Shown here piece after piece: positions 1 to 10,982 of a stretch of 64,000 nt of DNA. Source of the stretch: Rutidosis leptorrhynchoides (lineage: Eukaryota; Streptophyta; Magnoliopsida; Asterales; Asteraceae); the NCBI RefSeq assembly GCF_046630445.1, contig NC_092337.1, positions 361,900,001 through 361,964,000 on the forward strand. The letters run 5' to 3'. Position 1 is the first letter of the stretch, and every line of letters starts with the position of its first letter. A model generated the notes under the pieces. It was not told where the DNA came from. It ran no database searches and was given only the letters and a program-made list of their open reading frames with translations. Position numbers and translations under genes: made by a program.

Positions 1-349
1 CTAATAAGGCTGGCCTGTTGATTGCGTTGCAGTACATTTCAAATAAAATGAGTTTTGCAACCGCATTAGGGTGGAATTGGCCGGGACTTACTGCGTAGAA
101 TTGACACGCACTCAGAAAGAAATCTGTAAAGGGGAATCTAAGATTGCCTAAATATAAAGAGGTTTCATATATGGTAGTATAATCCTTCGGTGGATTATTA
201 GCAGTAACACCTGATGCAGGTGCAATGGGTTCGAATAATTCAAGCATTGGATAGTTGAGCTTGATCTGTACAAGTGTTTCATCCGTAATCAGCAAATCAA
301 AGTCACTTACGGATGGACTTGAAGGGGCTGGAGAACGTGATGTTGACAT
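1..349 (-). CDS. N-terminal part of a plant 'putative gypsy-type transposase' domain protein (partial)
   Basis: An open frame runs leftward from ATG at 349 off the window edge, 116 codons without a stop. It starts MSTSRSPAPSSP, continues with a Ser/Pro-rich tail, then a folded-looking segment with short motifs LRFPFTDFF and FHPNAVAKLILFE followed by MYCNAINRPALL. This order (Pro-Phe-containing strand, 'FHPN' helix, then 'NRPA') resembles the N-terminal domain that Pfam calls putative gypsy-type transposase, common in plant retroelement-derived proteins. The start is supported by a pyrimidine-rich leader and a minus-strand TATA box about 150 bp upstream. The C-terminal part is outside the window, so I cannot say whether the gene is intact. 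It could be an element ORF or a domesticated copy. Confidence 0.6.
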   Translation of the reverse strand, partial: MSTSRSPAPSSPSVSDFDLLITDETLVQIKLNYPMLELFEPIAPASGVTANNPPKDYTTIYETSLYLGNLRFPFTDFFLSACQFYAVSPGQFHPNAVAKLILFEMYCNAINRPALL

Positions 350-469
350 AAAGATCAGTAATTTAAATGTTTAGAAAAGTGATTAAGGATGTGTAAAGAA
401 AGCGCAGAAAGATGCGTGAATGCGATGAAATTTATGAATGCACTTTTTTAGAAAGAGAAACTAGTAAGA

Positions 470-511
470 GAAAGTGAACCTGGAAATATGCGGCTACCTC
501 CTATATTTATA
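470..511 (-). promoter_or_regulatory. Candidate TATA promoter for the minus-strand ORF at 1-349
   Basis: On the minus strand TATAAATATAG lies at 501-511, about 150 bp before the ATG at 349. The sequence between is rich in C/T, like a plant 5' leader. Inferred from sequence only. Confidence 0.45.
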
Positions 512-960
512 CTCACAAGATTGCAAAAAAGGGCCGTTTACAAGTAATGATGATAAAACAACGGCTATTAAATTGCGAAGGGATTGCAACGGATAAAAAT
601 ATAGCCGTTAGTGCAAAACTACAATGCGGGTGGATCATTTGGATGATATACGAAATTGCGTACATATGCGAATGGTTTTTAAACCTCATACAAACTACAA
701 ATTTTATTTTTTAGAGTTTATTGTATTACATTTTTTGTATAAATGTAACACAATAAACTGGGGGGACTTGATCATATACATACATATGTATATGTATATT
801 TTTAGTGCGAAAAGCTACTCAAAGGCAAAGGGACAACACATATAAACAGCGGTAAACCTTAATGAATGAGGTAGGATTACGCAGAATACTAAAGAGTGCG
901 TAGGATTCTCGCAGTACTTGTACGGAATGCCTAAGTGCCCGCACATCTTACTTCCGCGTA
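512..960. other. AT-rich spacer, nothing recognised
   Basis: No coding frame or repeat stands out. The short frame at 624-845 has no recognisable motif and skewed composition, and I treat it as chance. Confidence 0.5.
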
Positions 961-1243
961 AGTTCTGAACCTATAAATAGGGAGCATGACCTCTCATTTT
1001 AGGTTGTTGATTCTGGAAGAATTGCTCTAGCCATATTGATCTCTCTCGTGACTTTGCCCGAGACTTGATCTTTGTTGGTTAAGGTAATTTATAAAGACTG
1101 GGACATGGTTGTTGATCGTTTAGCACTTATCGAAATATGACAATAAAGTCCCAAAACCATAATCGACATCCATTGTACCCCTCATTGCACTCAATTCTTG
1201 ATTAGCCTTAATTGGATAATCTAGAATTGATCACGGGGCATCG
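961..1243 (+). promoter_or_regulatory. Orphan TATA promoter and leader, LTR-like
   Basis: CTATAAATAGGG lies at about 972-983 on the plus strand and is followed by GCATGACCTCTCATTTT and a T-rich leader, the arrangement seen in the U3-R part of many plant LTRs. No open frame follows before the CACTA-like end at 1247. This may be an old LTR remnant. Its borders cannot be set because no second copy is in the window. Confidence 0.35.
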
Positions 1244-1246
1244 ATT

Positions 1247-1501
1247 CACTACAAAACAATTGTAACTTTCCAACGCTTATTTTTCCACATTTGCTCCAAG
1301 TGTTAATAAAATATTTAATTTGTGACGCTTTAACTAGTGGAAAAAATATTCACGTGTAATTTTATTAATTTTAACATTTATATGTGTTACACGTATCTTA
1401 GCAGTTAAAAGTGTTAGATAATTAAAAATAAGTAACACTTCAAAACGTGGAAAAGTGAATGTGGAAAAGTGAACGTTAAAAAACATTCTAAAAAGCGTTA
1501 T
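1247..1501. repeat. Left terminal and subterminal region of the CACTA-like element
   Basis: This stretch begins CACTACAAAAC and contains scattered AAGTGTTA, TAACACTT, GTTACAC and GCGTTA words. It stops where the Copia-1 LTR begins at 1502. Confidence 0.5.
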
Positions 1502-1746
1502 TGTTATATTTCAGTAGGCTTATAACTACCTTTAGTGGCCTGGTTCAATATATTCAAATTGAAAGAACCAATAAAAGAGAGATGTGTTGTAGAAGATATA
1601 GGAGAGAAAGAGGTTGAAGAGAGGTGTGATGTATTTAATGTATATGTGTGTTTTTGTAACTTACATTATGCACATATATATAGTACAAATTTTACTATCC
1701 ATATTTGACTAATTACCATCCATATTTAACTACTAAATTTACAACA
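1502..1746 (-). repeat. Copia-1 3' LTR
   Basis: It starts TGTTATATTTCAG and ends TTTACAACA on the plus strand. Nearly the same sequence recurs at 39240-39472. The inner edge abuts a polypurine tract. Confidence 0.8.
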
Positions 1747-1761
1747 CTCCCCCTTGGATGG
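1747..1761 (-). promoter_or_regulatory. Copia-1 polypurine tract
   Basis: On the minus strand the sequence is CCATCCAAGGGGGAG, directly before the TGTTG start of the 3' LTR. This is the usual plus-strand primer position. Confidence 0.75.
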
Positions 1762-1869
1762 TAATTTTTTTAAAGAGTAATTAATACTGCCTCGTTAAAA
1801 ACCTTGCTAAAGAAAACCCAGTGGGATAAAACTTTAGCTAAGGGAAAAAGAGTGCAGCATAGAGTTGAC

Positions 1870-4046
1870 TCCCCCTCAAGTAGACAATGCTGAGTCGTCA
1901 CATCTTTTGAACTTGCCTCATGCCAATATTGTGAACATATGTTTTGAAAACAGCGATTGACAATGCTTTGGTATAAAGATCAGCAGAGTTGTTGATTGAA
2001 CGTATCTCATTTTAATCTGGTTGTCTTTTAAGAGATCTTGAGTATATGAGAAGAATCTGAGGTTTTCATCTGAAACTGTATCATCTAAATCTTTTATGTA
2101 CAAGTTTGACCCTTGTGATTTGTCTACAGTCTCCTTTATGGTTTGCTCAAACTGTTGTTTCAATTCCTATTCCCTTTCAGTCTTTTTCTGAGCCTTATCA
2201 ATATACCATTCTTTTCCATCAAACTTATGACCGTTAAGACCGTTTATAACTTTAGCGCCTCGTCAGCATTTATGTTTTGTTCTGTCATTTTTGATACTCT
2301 TCTTTCATTTGTACTATGTAAGCTGTATTATCTTCATAGATAGTTGTTGGGCTTTTATAGCGTTCTAGTCCACAAGAATCAATAATGATTTGTATCATTG
2401 ATCTTAACTAAAATCATTCCCGAGTAGCTTCATGTAATGCAATCACTTCGGCATGATTTGATGATGTTGCAACAAGTGTTTGTTTTGAGAACGTCATGAT
2501 ATTGCGGTGCCTCCATTTAGGAATACATATCCAGTTTGAGATTTAGCTTTATGTAGATCAGATAAATAATCTGCATCTGTATAACCAAACAAATCTTGTT
2601 TCGAGTTGTTAGAATAAAATAATTATAAATCGGTAGTTCCCTGAAGGTATCAAACTATTTGTTTGATCCCATTCCAATGTCTTTTGGTAGGGGCTGAGCT
2701 GAACCTTGTCAACAAATTAACTGCAAAAGAAATGTCAGATCTTGTATAATTTGTAAGATACATAAAAGCCCCAATTGCACTAAAATATGGAACTTCTGAA
2801 CCAAGAAGATCTTCATGATCTTCTAGAGGATGAAATGGATTAGTATCAATATTAAGATCTAACAACCATATGAGTACTTAATGGTTTTTGTCTTGTCCAT
2901 ATTAAAATATTTTAAAATCTTTTCGGTATAAGTTGTTTGATGTATAAGTAAGTCATTAGTTATATGCTCAATATGTAAATCAACGTAATACTTGATTTTT
3001 TTTTTATTTTAAAATCTTTCTTTAGAAGTTGAATGGCTTCATAGATTTCTTTATTTAAGATAATTGATATAAACAGCTATGATCACATATCCGAACATTG
3101 TTTTTATAAAACACACGTGCAAATAAGTTTATATGTATACCCTTTTCTTATCAAGTAGTAATTTAATCGATTATACCACATACGTCCCGATTGTATAAAC
3201 CCATTTAGAAATCTTTGTGATTTAATGGAATATATTCCCTTGGGTTTTGCATTAGATGCTTATGATACCTTAACCCTTCAGGTATATTCATATATATATC
3301 ACTATTAAGTGATCCATACAGATAAGTAGTAACAACATCCATGAGATGCATTTAAATAACTACCAGGTTGATTAAGTATCTAATAAGTAATTATATTCAT
3401 TATAGGAGGATAAGTTTTTCTCCTAATTCATTTCTGGTCTTTGTGGGAAATCTTGAGTTACAAGTCTAGTTTTGCCTTGTAACTTCATTTGCACATTTCT
3501 TTTCGGATAAAAATTCATTTGTATCCCATTGTTTCACATCTTTAAAAGTGATAACGATTGATCCAAAAACTCTAATTCAGCTCGTATTGCTCCTTTCCGT
3601 TGAGTTCAATCACGTCTATTTTGATATTCAATGACAGATTTTGGTTCCAGATCATCATCTTTATTCATGATGTCATTGTAACATTATATGAAAATATCTC
3701 ATCAAGTTTTTTCATTTCATTTCAGTTTCATAATATTGCATAATTTATTGCAATTTATGTATTTACATTTATCAATATCCTCTGCAGAAGGAGTATTGAT
3801 TTGTGGTTCTTGTTGAACACTTTCTTTTACCTCATTATCAGCTGATTTTCTTTTTCGAGGATTTTTATCTTTGGAACCAATTGGTCTCTCACGTTTCTGC
3901 CGTAGCAAAGACTCATGAGTGACATTATTGCCAGTTTTTGTAATTTCAATTCTAGCTGAAGCATTTATTGCTGGTATATATGATTTAGTCACTTATTTTT
4001 TGTATCTTTAAATGCATAAAGTAATTAATTTGCAAGTTCTTGCATA
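1870..4046 (-). pseudogene. Copia-1 pol, 3' half: reverse transcriptase and RNase H remnants
   Basis: Translated leftward, the frames contain copia-type pieces in order. First comes the linker before the reverse transcriptase (TKSYIPAINASARIEI, with RPIGSKDKNPRKRKS at 3717-3992). Next is the C-terminal reverse transcriptase stretch VPYFSAIGAFMYL with SDISFAVNLLTRFSSAP (2650-2865). Last is the RNase H end with FFSYTQDLLKDNQIKMRYVQS (1918-2163). Frames change repeatedly and stops are common, so it is dead. The right end is cut by the Athila-like LTR A at 4055, and the missing 5' half resumes at about 35618. Confidence 0.8.
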
Positions 4047-4049
4047 TGC

Positions 4050-4054
4050 ATTAT
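4050..4054. repeat. Left TSD of the Athila-like compound (ATTAT)
   Basis: ATTAT precedes LTR A, and AGTAT (35613-35617) follows LTR D: four of five bases agree. Placing a single 5-bp target here rebuilds the expected Copia-1 coding order, apart from a one-base difference. Confidence 0.55.
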
Positions 4055-6058
4055 TGATAATGCTAAAAACGAACATATATTTCATAGCATTATTCCTCAA
4101 GAAAGACAAGCTTTTAGCTGCAATTGTTCTATTTACAAGTGATATTCGTTTAAATAATAAAAGGTGAAGACAAAAGACAGATTCGACGAATTGAAGACGC
4201 AAACGACCAAAAAGCTCAAAAGTACAAAATACAATCAAAGAGGTTCCAATTATTGATAAGAAACGTCTCGAAATTACAAGAGTACAAGATTCAAAACGCA
4301 AAGTACAAGATATAAAATAGTACGCAAGGACGTTCGAAAATCCGGAACCGGGACCAGAGTCAACTCTCAACGCTCGACGCAATGGACTAAAAATTACAAG
4401 TTAACTATGTATATAAATATAATATAATATATAATTAATTATATTAATTATATATATATTATATTTATATAATAAACCGTCGGTAGACTAAGATCCAATT
4501 TGGAGTGAGCTGGAATTTCAAACTCCGCGACTCGCGGAGTTTGAAGAGCAAAAATGCCGCGAGTCGCGAAGCCCCAAAAACTGAAACTCCCTATAAAAGC
4601 AAACGAATTCTGATCGCAAAAATATCAATATATATATCCATCTCTCTATCTATATACGTAATATTTATATTTATAATTTATATTTTAATTTTAATTTTAA
4701 TTTTAATCCTAATAATAAGGGTATGTTAGCGAATGTTGTAAGGGTGTAAGTCGAAATTCTGTCCGTGTAACGCTACGCTATTTTTAATCATTGTAAGTTA
4801 TGTTCAACCTTTTTAATTTAATGTCTCGTAGCTAAGTTATTATTATGCTTATTTAAATCCGAAGTAATCATGATGTTGGGATAATTACTAAAATTGGGTA
4901 ATTGGGCTTTGTACCATAATTGGGGTTTGGACAAAAGAACGACACTTGTGGAAATTAGACTATGGGCTATTAATGGGCTTTATATTTGTTTAACTAAATG
5001 ATAGTTTGTTAATGTTAATATAAAGATTTACAATTGGGCGTCCCTATAAATTACCATATACACTCGATCGGACACGATGGGCGGGGTATTTATATGTACG
5101 AATAATCGTTCAATTAACCGGACACGGGAATGGATTAATAGCCACTAGAATAATTAAAACAGGGGTGAAATTATGTACAAGGACACTTGGTATAATTGAT
5201 AACAAAATATTAAAACCTTGGGTTACACTCAGTCGACATCCTGGTGTAATTATTAAACAAAGTATTAAAATCTTGTTACAGTTTAAGTCCCCAATTAGTT
5301 GGAATATTTAACTTCGGGTATAAGGATAATTTGACGAGGACACTCGCACTTTATATTTATGACTGATGGACTGTTATGGACAAAAACCAGACGGACATAT
5401 TAAATAATCCAGGACAAAGGACAATTAACCCATGGGCATAAAACTAAAATCAACACGTCAAACATCATGATTACGGAAGTTTAAATAAGCATAATTCTTT
5501 TATTTCATATTTTATTTCCTTTATTTTATATTTAATTGCACTTCTAATTATCGCATTTTATTTATTGTTATTGTATTTAATTGCACTTTTAATTATCGTA
5601 CTTTTTAATTATCGCAAGTTTATTTTATCGCACTTTTATTATTCGCAATTTCATTATCGTTATTTACTTTACGCTTTAATTTAAGTCTTGTATTTATTTT
5701 TAATATTTTACATTTGGTTTTAACTGCGACTAAAGTTTTTAAAATCGACAAACCGGTCATTAAACGGTAAAAACCCCCCTTTATAATAATAATATTACTT
5801 ATATATATATTTGTATTTTTATAAAAGTAAACTAATATAGCGTTAAGCTTTGTTTAAAAGATTTTCCCTGTGGAACGAACCGGACTTACTAAAAACTACA
5901 CTACTGTACGATTAGGTACACTGCCTATAAGTGTTGTAGCAAGGTTTAAGTATATCCATTCTCTAAATAAATAAATATCTTGTGTAAAATTGTATCGTAT
6001 TTAATAGTATTTCCTGCTAAAAATTAATAGTATTTTATACCACTTTGCTCAAACATCA
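4055..6058 (+). repeat. Athila-like LTR A
   Basis: It starts TGATAATGCTAAAAACG and ends ACATCA. It aligns with LTRs B, C and D over most of its length. The last 45 bp differ from the other three (TACCACTTTGCTCAAACATCA instead of ATACACCTCGTACGACATCA), so the 3' end comes from a different subfamily member. It contains an AT-rich inverted repeat (about 4405-4475), a GC palindrome (4520-4542) and a TATA box (4591-4599). Confidence 0.85.
4520..4599 (+). promoter_or_regulatory. LTR A promoter module: paired GC palindromes plus TATA box
   Basis: A 23-bp palindrome with 11-bp arms (AAACTCCGCGA / TCGCGGAGTTT around one C) lies at 4520-4542. A related palindrome, CCGCGAGTCGCG, follows at about 4558-4569. 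CTATAAAAG is at 4591-4599. The same module is in LTRs B, C and D and in altered form at two internal sites (18721 and 26884). Confidence 0.65.
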
Positions 6059-6067
6059 AGTTATTTT

Positions 6068-6082
6068 TGGCGCCGCTGCCGG
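6068..6082 (+). promoter_or_regulatory. Primer binding site of Athila-like unit 1
   Basis: TGGCGCCGCTGCCGG lies 9 bp after LTR A. TGGCGCC fits the 3' end of plant tRNA-Asp, the primer usually given for Athila elements. The sequence after it (TAGCTCCC) is unlike unit 2. Confidence 0.7.
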
Positions 6083-6083
6083 G

Positions 6084-6797
6084 TAGCTCCCTTTTACTCT
6101 TTACATTTTTGGGACTGAGAATACATGCGCTGTTTCTACAACTGCTTTATTAAATACTTTTGAAATATATTTTGAACTGCGAATACATGAAATGCTTTTA
6201 TAAATGTTTGACGAGATAGACACAAGCAAAACATTCCTCGAATGAATTATTATGCAGACAGAAGTTCTAAGGATTATTATTGAATTATGTGGACATGATA
6301 ATTACCACCATTGAATTATGTGGACATGATAATTGCCACCATTGAACTATGTGGACATGATAATTGCCACCAGATGATGTGAATGTTATATATCGAGAGA
6401 ATGATTTTATACACAGGTTATGTGTATGTTATTTTTTGTGCACAAAATATGTGTACGGTTACTATGATTTATGAAAATAGTTTCGTACACGAGAAAGATG
6501 TACTGTATTTAAAAGATATAGCATGTACATTACATGTGGGTATAGGATTCGGGCCCATTTGTACCATGCAACATTTAAATCTTGTGGTCTATTAAAATGA
6601 TGAATTTTATTATTTTATGATAAACTTATGAACTCACCAACTTTTTGGTTGACACTTGAAAGCATGTTTATTCTCAGGTATGAAAGAAACCTTCCGCTGT
6701 GCATTTGCTCATTTTAAGGACATTACTTGGAGTCGATCATCGCTCTGGGATCAAATGTTGATGACTTTGTCCAGATGGATTAGGACAGGGTATGACA
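6084..6797 (+). mobile_element. Truncated Tekay-type LTR (3' part only) with its primer site
   Basis: The stretch beginning TTTTTGGGACTGAGAATACATGC resembles the Tekay LTR at 41944. It ends TATGACA and is followed by GTTGGTATCAGAG (6798-6810), the initiator-Met primer site of chromoviruses. The next base pairs already belong to the Athila third-gene region, so both the start of this LTR and the whole body of its element are gone. Unit 1's gag and pol are also missing here, so a deletion fused the two elements. Confidence 0.65.
6279..6371 (+). repeat. Three tandem copies of a 31-bp unit
   Basis: The unit is ATTGAATTATGTGGACATGA followed by TAATTGCCACC. The three copies differ at two positions. 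It lies in the truncated Tekay-type LTR. Confidence 0.8.
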
Positions 6798-6955
6798 GTT
6801 GGTATCAGAGAATAAAAAATAAAAGCTGAACGAACAGCTCAGTACTCACACCCCAAAAACAAAAACTGCGAAAATAAAACCCGAAAAAACCCGAAAAAAA
6901 AACCTCCCAAATTCACAATTTTTCACCGTTAATCATCAAATCTTTTACTAAAATC

Positions 6956-9019
6956 ATGTTGAGAAGGATGCTATCAAGGAATTACTCAAGAAAAACGGTA
7001 AATTTCTACACCTAAACACCATTTAATCCGAAAATTAGTGTTCTTGAGCAATTTTATACCCAATTTGATTTTGATGCTTTTTAGTGTAATTATGCTTAAA
7101 TTGTTTATGTATTATGCTTGTATAACCTAGATTGATGCTATTTAACATGATTAGAAGCCTTAAACTTCAAATTTTGAGTAATCTAGGGTTTGTGTTCTTG
7201 AGCAAATTTGGGGCTTTTTGATATAAAAAGGTTATGGCCGATTTTTGTCATGAATTGTTGCTAAATTAAGTAGTGTAACATGTTTAGGTAGTTAAATGAT
7301 CCAAACTTTGAGCCTAAACATGATTTTGAGAATTAAAGTGGACTTTTTCAAGTCTAAAATTCATGAACTTGATTTTTGAGAGATAATGCCATTTGAAACT
7401 TGTTTAATTGCTAGTAATGATTATTTTGACATGTTATTTGAGTTGAATGCTTATGAACTTGGCGAACATTTTCGTATATGCTTATTTGAAAAAGTGTAGA
7501 TTTGATGAAAATATGAAAATGAGCTTAAGTTTGATATAAATTGATCATGTCATTGTAATTATTTTGATTGATGATTTTGCTGACACTAATGCATATTTGG
7601 ATGCACAAAAATTGTGTTTGATGTGTTTTGCAGACTGAAAGGGGTGAATCTTCATCCCAAGCTCGCAATGCTCCTGCTGAGAATGCGAAACAACAGGAGG
7701 TGGATAACTACTACAAACAAGATATACCTCATCCAGTCATCACATTTTCTGATATGCACTTGGAAGATTTGCACCCGAACCTGAGATTTGACAGACTTTG
7801 GATAGATTATCCAAAATACCAAAGGGGTTTGCATACTCTTCATTCTAAAGTTGTTGAGGTACCTAGGGTCATAGAATGGGGACCATTAGAAGCTGTAGAA
7901 TTGGCTGGGCCAATTAGGGAATTAATTGCACAGAGGTATGGTAATTCTACTTTTAACGACTGGGTACGTTTATTCACCATGCGTAGACCTGTATATAAAG
8001 TATGGTGTGAAGAATTGTTGTGTAGTATAGAATTAAATGATCGGGTAGCTAGTTTAGCCGAACGATCTTTTAATAGATTTTTGTTATGAGGTTCGATGCG
8101 CCACATGTCTTTACTAGACATGGCTCAGGCTTTACGTATATATACGCCTGAGGAGTTAGCATCTGCCGATTGTAGAGGATTGATACTAGATGGTAGAAAG
8201 ATAGATGAAAATTTTGATACACATGGTGTATGGAGTCAAATGACAAGCCATCACCGATTCAAAGGGGGAAATTACTCTTATTTGGATATAGATAGAGCTG
8301 AATTAAGAGTAATTCATAGGTTTTTAGCTAATTCGATTACACAAAGAGGTAAGAACAAGGAAAAGGTAAATGAACAGGATTTGTTTTACCATATGTGTAT
8401 TCGAGACCCACAAAGCGCTGTAAGTATACCTTATTGTGTGGGTTATTATTTATCAGCTATGGTTAGGGGGATGAGACCGCATAGCATAATAGGAGGTGGT
8501 ATATTTATTACTTTGATTGCTGAATGTCTCGGTGTGGATATAAGTCGGGGGGGATTATTAGTCGAAGAACCAGAACCCCGCGATACAATAGGTTTAAATG
8601 AATACCATGGTAGACATCCACAGGTTGAGAGAAACCAACAGCAAGGTAATGTAGGAGGGGGAAATGAAATGCAAGAAATGCAAAGGTTTATAGCTTCACA
8701 GGAGTACGAAAATGCTAGACATAGAGCATTTGAAGATTGGCAAGTTCATCAAAACCAAATCATAGCTTATTGCCAACATATAGGTAGAAACTATATTCCT
8801 ACTCAAAAGCCCATATTCCCTCCCTGGTCTATAGAGATTCAACCACAGTATCTACGTATAACCCAGCCGAAGCATTTTATAGCACCTATGGTTATGCATG
8901 GAACCCCTACTGGTATCAGTATCATCCCTAGTCTACTTAGTTTTATTTATTTTGTAATTTGTAATGTTGATACGTTAAATACTTATGTTAATATTGTAAT
9001 AGTTTTTATAATTTTCTAA
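6956..9019 (+). pseudogene. Athila third gene, unit 1 copy: ATHILA ORF-1-like, spliced, broken
   Basis: Exon 1 (6956-6997) encodes MLRRMLSRNYSRKT. It is followed by a GT..AG intron (6998-7633, 636 bp, ending TTTTGCAG) and exon 2 from 7634 in the same phase. The protein has a Gln/Glu-rich start, then a domain with motifs FNDWVRLF, DMAQALRIY, IHRFLANSITQRGK and DLFYHMCI followed by SIPYCVGYYLSAM. These match the plant ATHILA ORF-1 family, whose function is unknown. The copy has an in-frame TGA at 8087-8089 (unit 2 has a Gly codon), a deletion of about 48 bp between two ATACCATGGT repeats near 8600, and a one-base loss near 8848 that changes the C-terminus. I see no convincing membrane span, so the 'env-like' label rests on gene position only. 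Confidence 0.75.
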
Positions 9020-10982
9020 CTTTTATTCTTAGATTTTAATAATTTTTTAATGTGGGGTAATATACCAAACTTCAAAAATATGTATATATGTTTGCAGTTT
9101 ATCTTATGTACACAATAGGGTAAAAACAATGCATTTTCAAAGACTGGCATTAAGTTCAGCAAAAGCAACTAATTTTGACGACAAGATGCAAAATATATGT
9201 GAAATAACAACAAGACGGAATGAACAAATGATGTGCACCATTTATCATTCAGCAAACAAACACAAATATGTTTGGAAACTTTGGTAAAATTTAGTCATTT
9301 TCACACAAATCACCCTCAATAATTTAAATTGTTACTGATTTCTTGCAAATGACGGCATTGCAAGATCTTAAGTGTGGGAAGGGGTTAAATTCTTTCGGAT
9401 TTTAAAATTTTTACTTTATACACTTGGTTACCATTAGAAATACTAGTAAAGTAGTAGTTGTATTAGAATCTAGTGCTCTCTGATAATAAAGAACAGCCCT
9501 AGTCTTATATACTGACTACCCAATTCTAGTAAAAATTTTCAAAATTTTCAATTAAATGAACTCAAAATCATGTTTATACATATTTATGAATGATAAAACT
9601 AGATTTTAACACCGAAATTATTGTTACCTCGGAAAGGACATAAATTGAGAAACAAACCAAAATGTTAAAATTCATTTAAAATGGAATAGAGGACAATAAA
9701 AAGGAAAATAAAAGCCAAGTGTGGGAAAATTCTCCAAGTTATTCAAAACATATGTCACATATTTTTGTACAAATAACTGAAAATACTTTTGCTTTGGACC
9801 AAACTAAACTGTTTTACCCGATGAAAGAAAAGAAGAGATTGATCTACACGATGAATCAATTCCATCATTAAAAGGAAGTAAAGTCTTCCGAAAAAGAAAC
9901 GCGCTTCTTGATTTAGGTCAGGAAGTTGTCGTCCAGACCAGCTGTAGGTTGACGAAAAATCTAGAAAAGTCATCACTAAAATCAGCAGGAAATCCACGAA
10001 CCTCAGCATTAAACAGGGTCGCCAAGTGGTCAGATTTATCCTAACCATGAGAAGGATTTATCTCGTACAATGGGGGGGCACCATGAAAATTAGCTGGATA
10101 AGACTAATGAATCAGATCCCCAGAAAGGATAATCTCCTTAAAAGATCAAAAATCAGCTTTTAAGCCTGATATTTCTCAATCCTTGAGATTGACCTTAAAG
10201 ATTGAGAATTACAAACTCATGGAATTCAATGATATCTAAACTCGAGCTTGAACGAGAAAATATTTTGATAAAATTACAAACCGATTTGTTTTCTAAAAAC
10301 CCATTTTCAATGCGTTCATTACCATTGAACGTAAAATCCTAGGAATTCACCTGGAATTCATTAGGTCACCTGAACCAAATCGGGTGTCAACCGTAAGAAC
10401 GGTGGTTGCATAGTGGTCAAAGACAGGACCTTGTGCCAAACCTACAAATTATAAGGGTGAGCTTTACTATTGCTCCTACCAAGGATAGTAATTGCGTCTG
10501 ACACGTTATAGACCATAATTAAAAGCATGTCAGGGGACATTGCCTTAACAGTTGCTTGTTCAACGCTTTCCTTTACAACCGGACGGTAGTTTACCGAAAG
10601 GTAATATACGGGACAAGTAAACTGGACGTGTTGCTTTCCAAATACAAGGTTAGCAAGTGGGTGACACAAAACCATAAGTTTTGAGCTAAAATTTTCAAAT
10701 CTGAAACCCACCAAACCCACAAAAATATTTTGCAAACACCGGTGAAGGGTTATTCCGAAAAACTTATCTAGGGTAAAAACTAGATTTAATTTTCAAAAGA
10801 TCAAATGTTTTCATAAAGATCCAATTTCCTTAATGGATCTAAATTTTTATAGTCATGTGAGACTGTAAACCATATCGTTACTACCATTGTTTATACCGCC
10901 GTATAGAAATCACTGATGTACAAAGTGTGAAGAATAAAGAAGTGATTCTAGTATTTCAAGACGATATTGCTTGAGGACAAGT
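9020..10982 (+). other. Athila-like 3' untranslated region, unit 1
   Basis: About 2 kb of non-coding sequence, nearly identical to 29122-29706 plus 32135-33600 in unit 2. Small minus-strand frames at 9755-10048 and 10442-10735 recur in unit 2 only because the copies are recent; they have no family motif. Such long 3' regions are usual in Athila elements. Confidence 0.6.

Noticed and set aside
4008-4382. Minus-strand frame of 110-124 codons repeated in all four Athila-like LTRs (also 14241-14585, 16253-16582, 33605-33949)
   Set aside because: The LTRs are recent copies, so a shared antisense frame is expected. It has no family motif and overlaps U3 control sequence.
9755-10735. Two minus-strand frames conserved at 32373-32666 and 33059-33352
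   Set aside because: They lie in the duplicated Athila 3' untranslated region and are kept only through recent duplication. No domain is visible.
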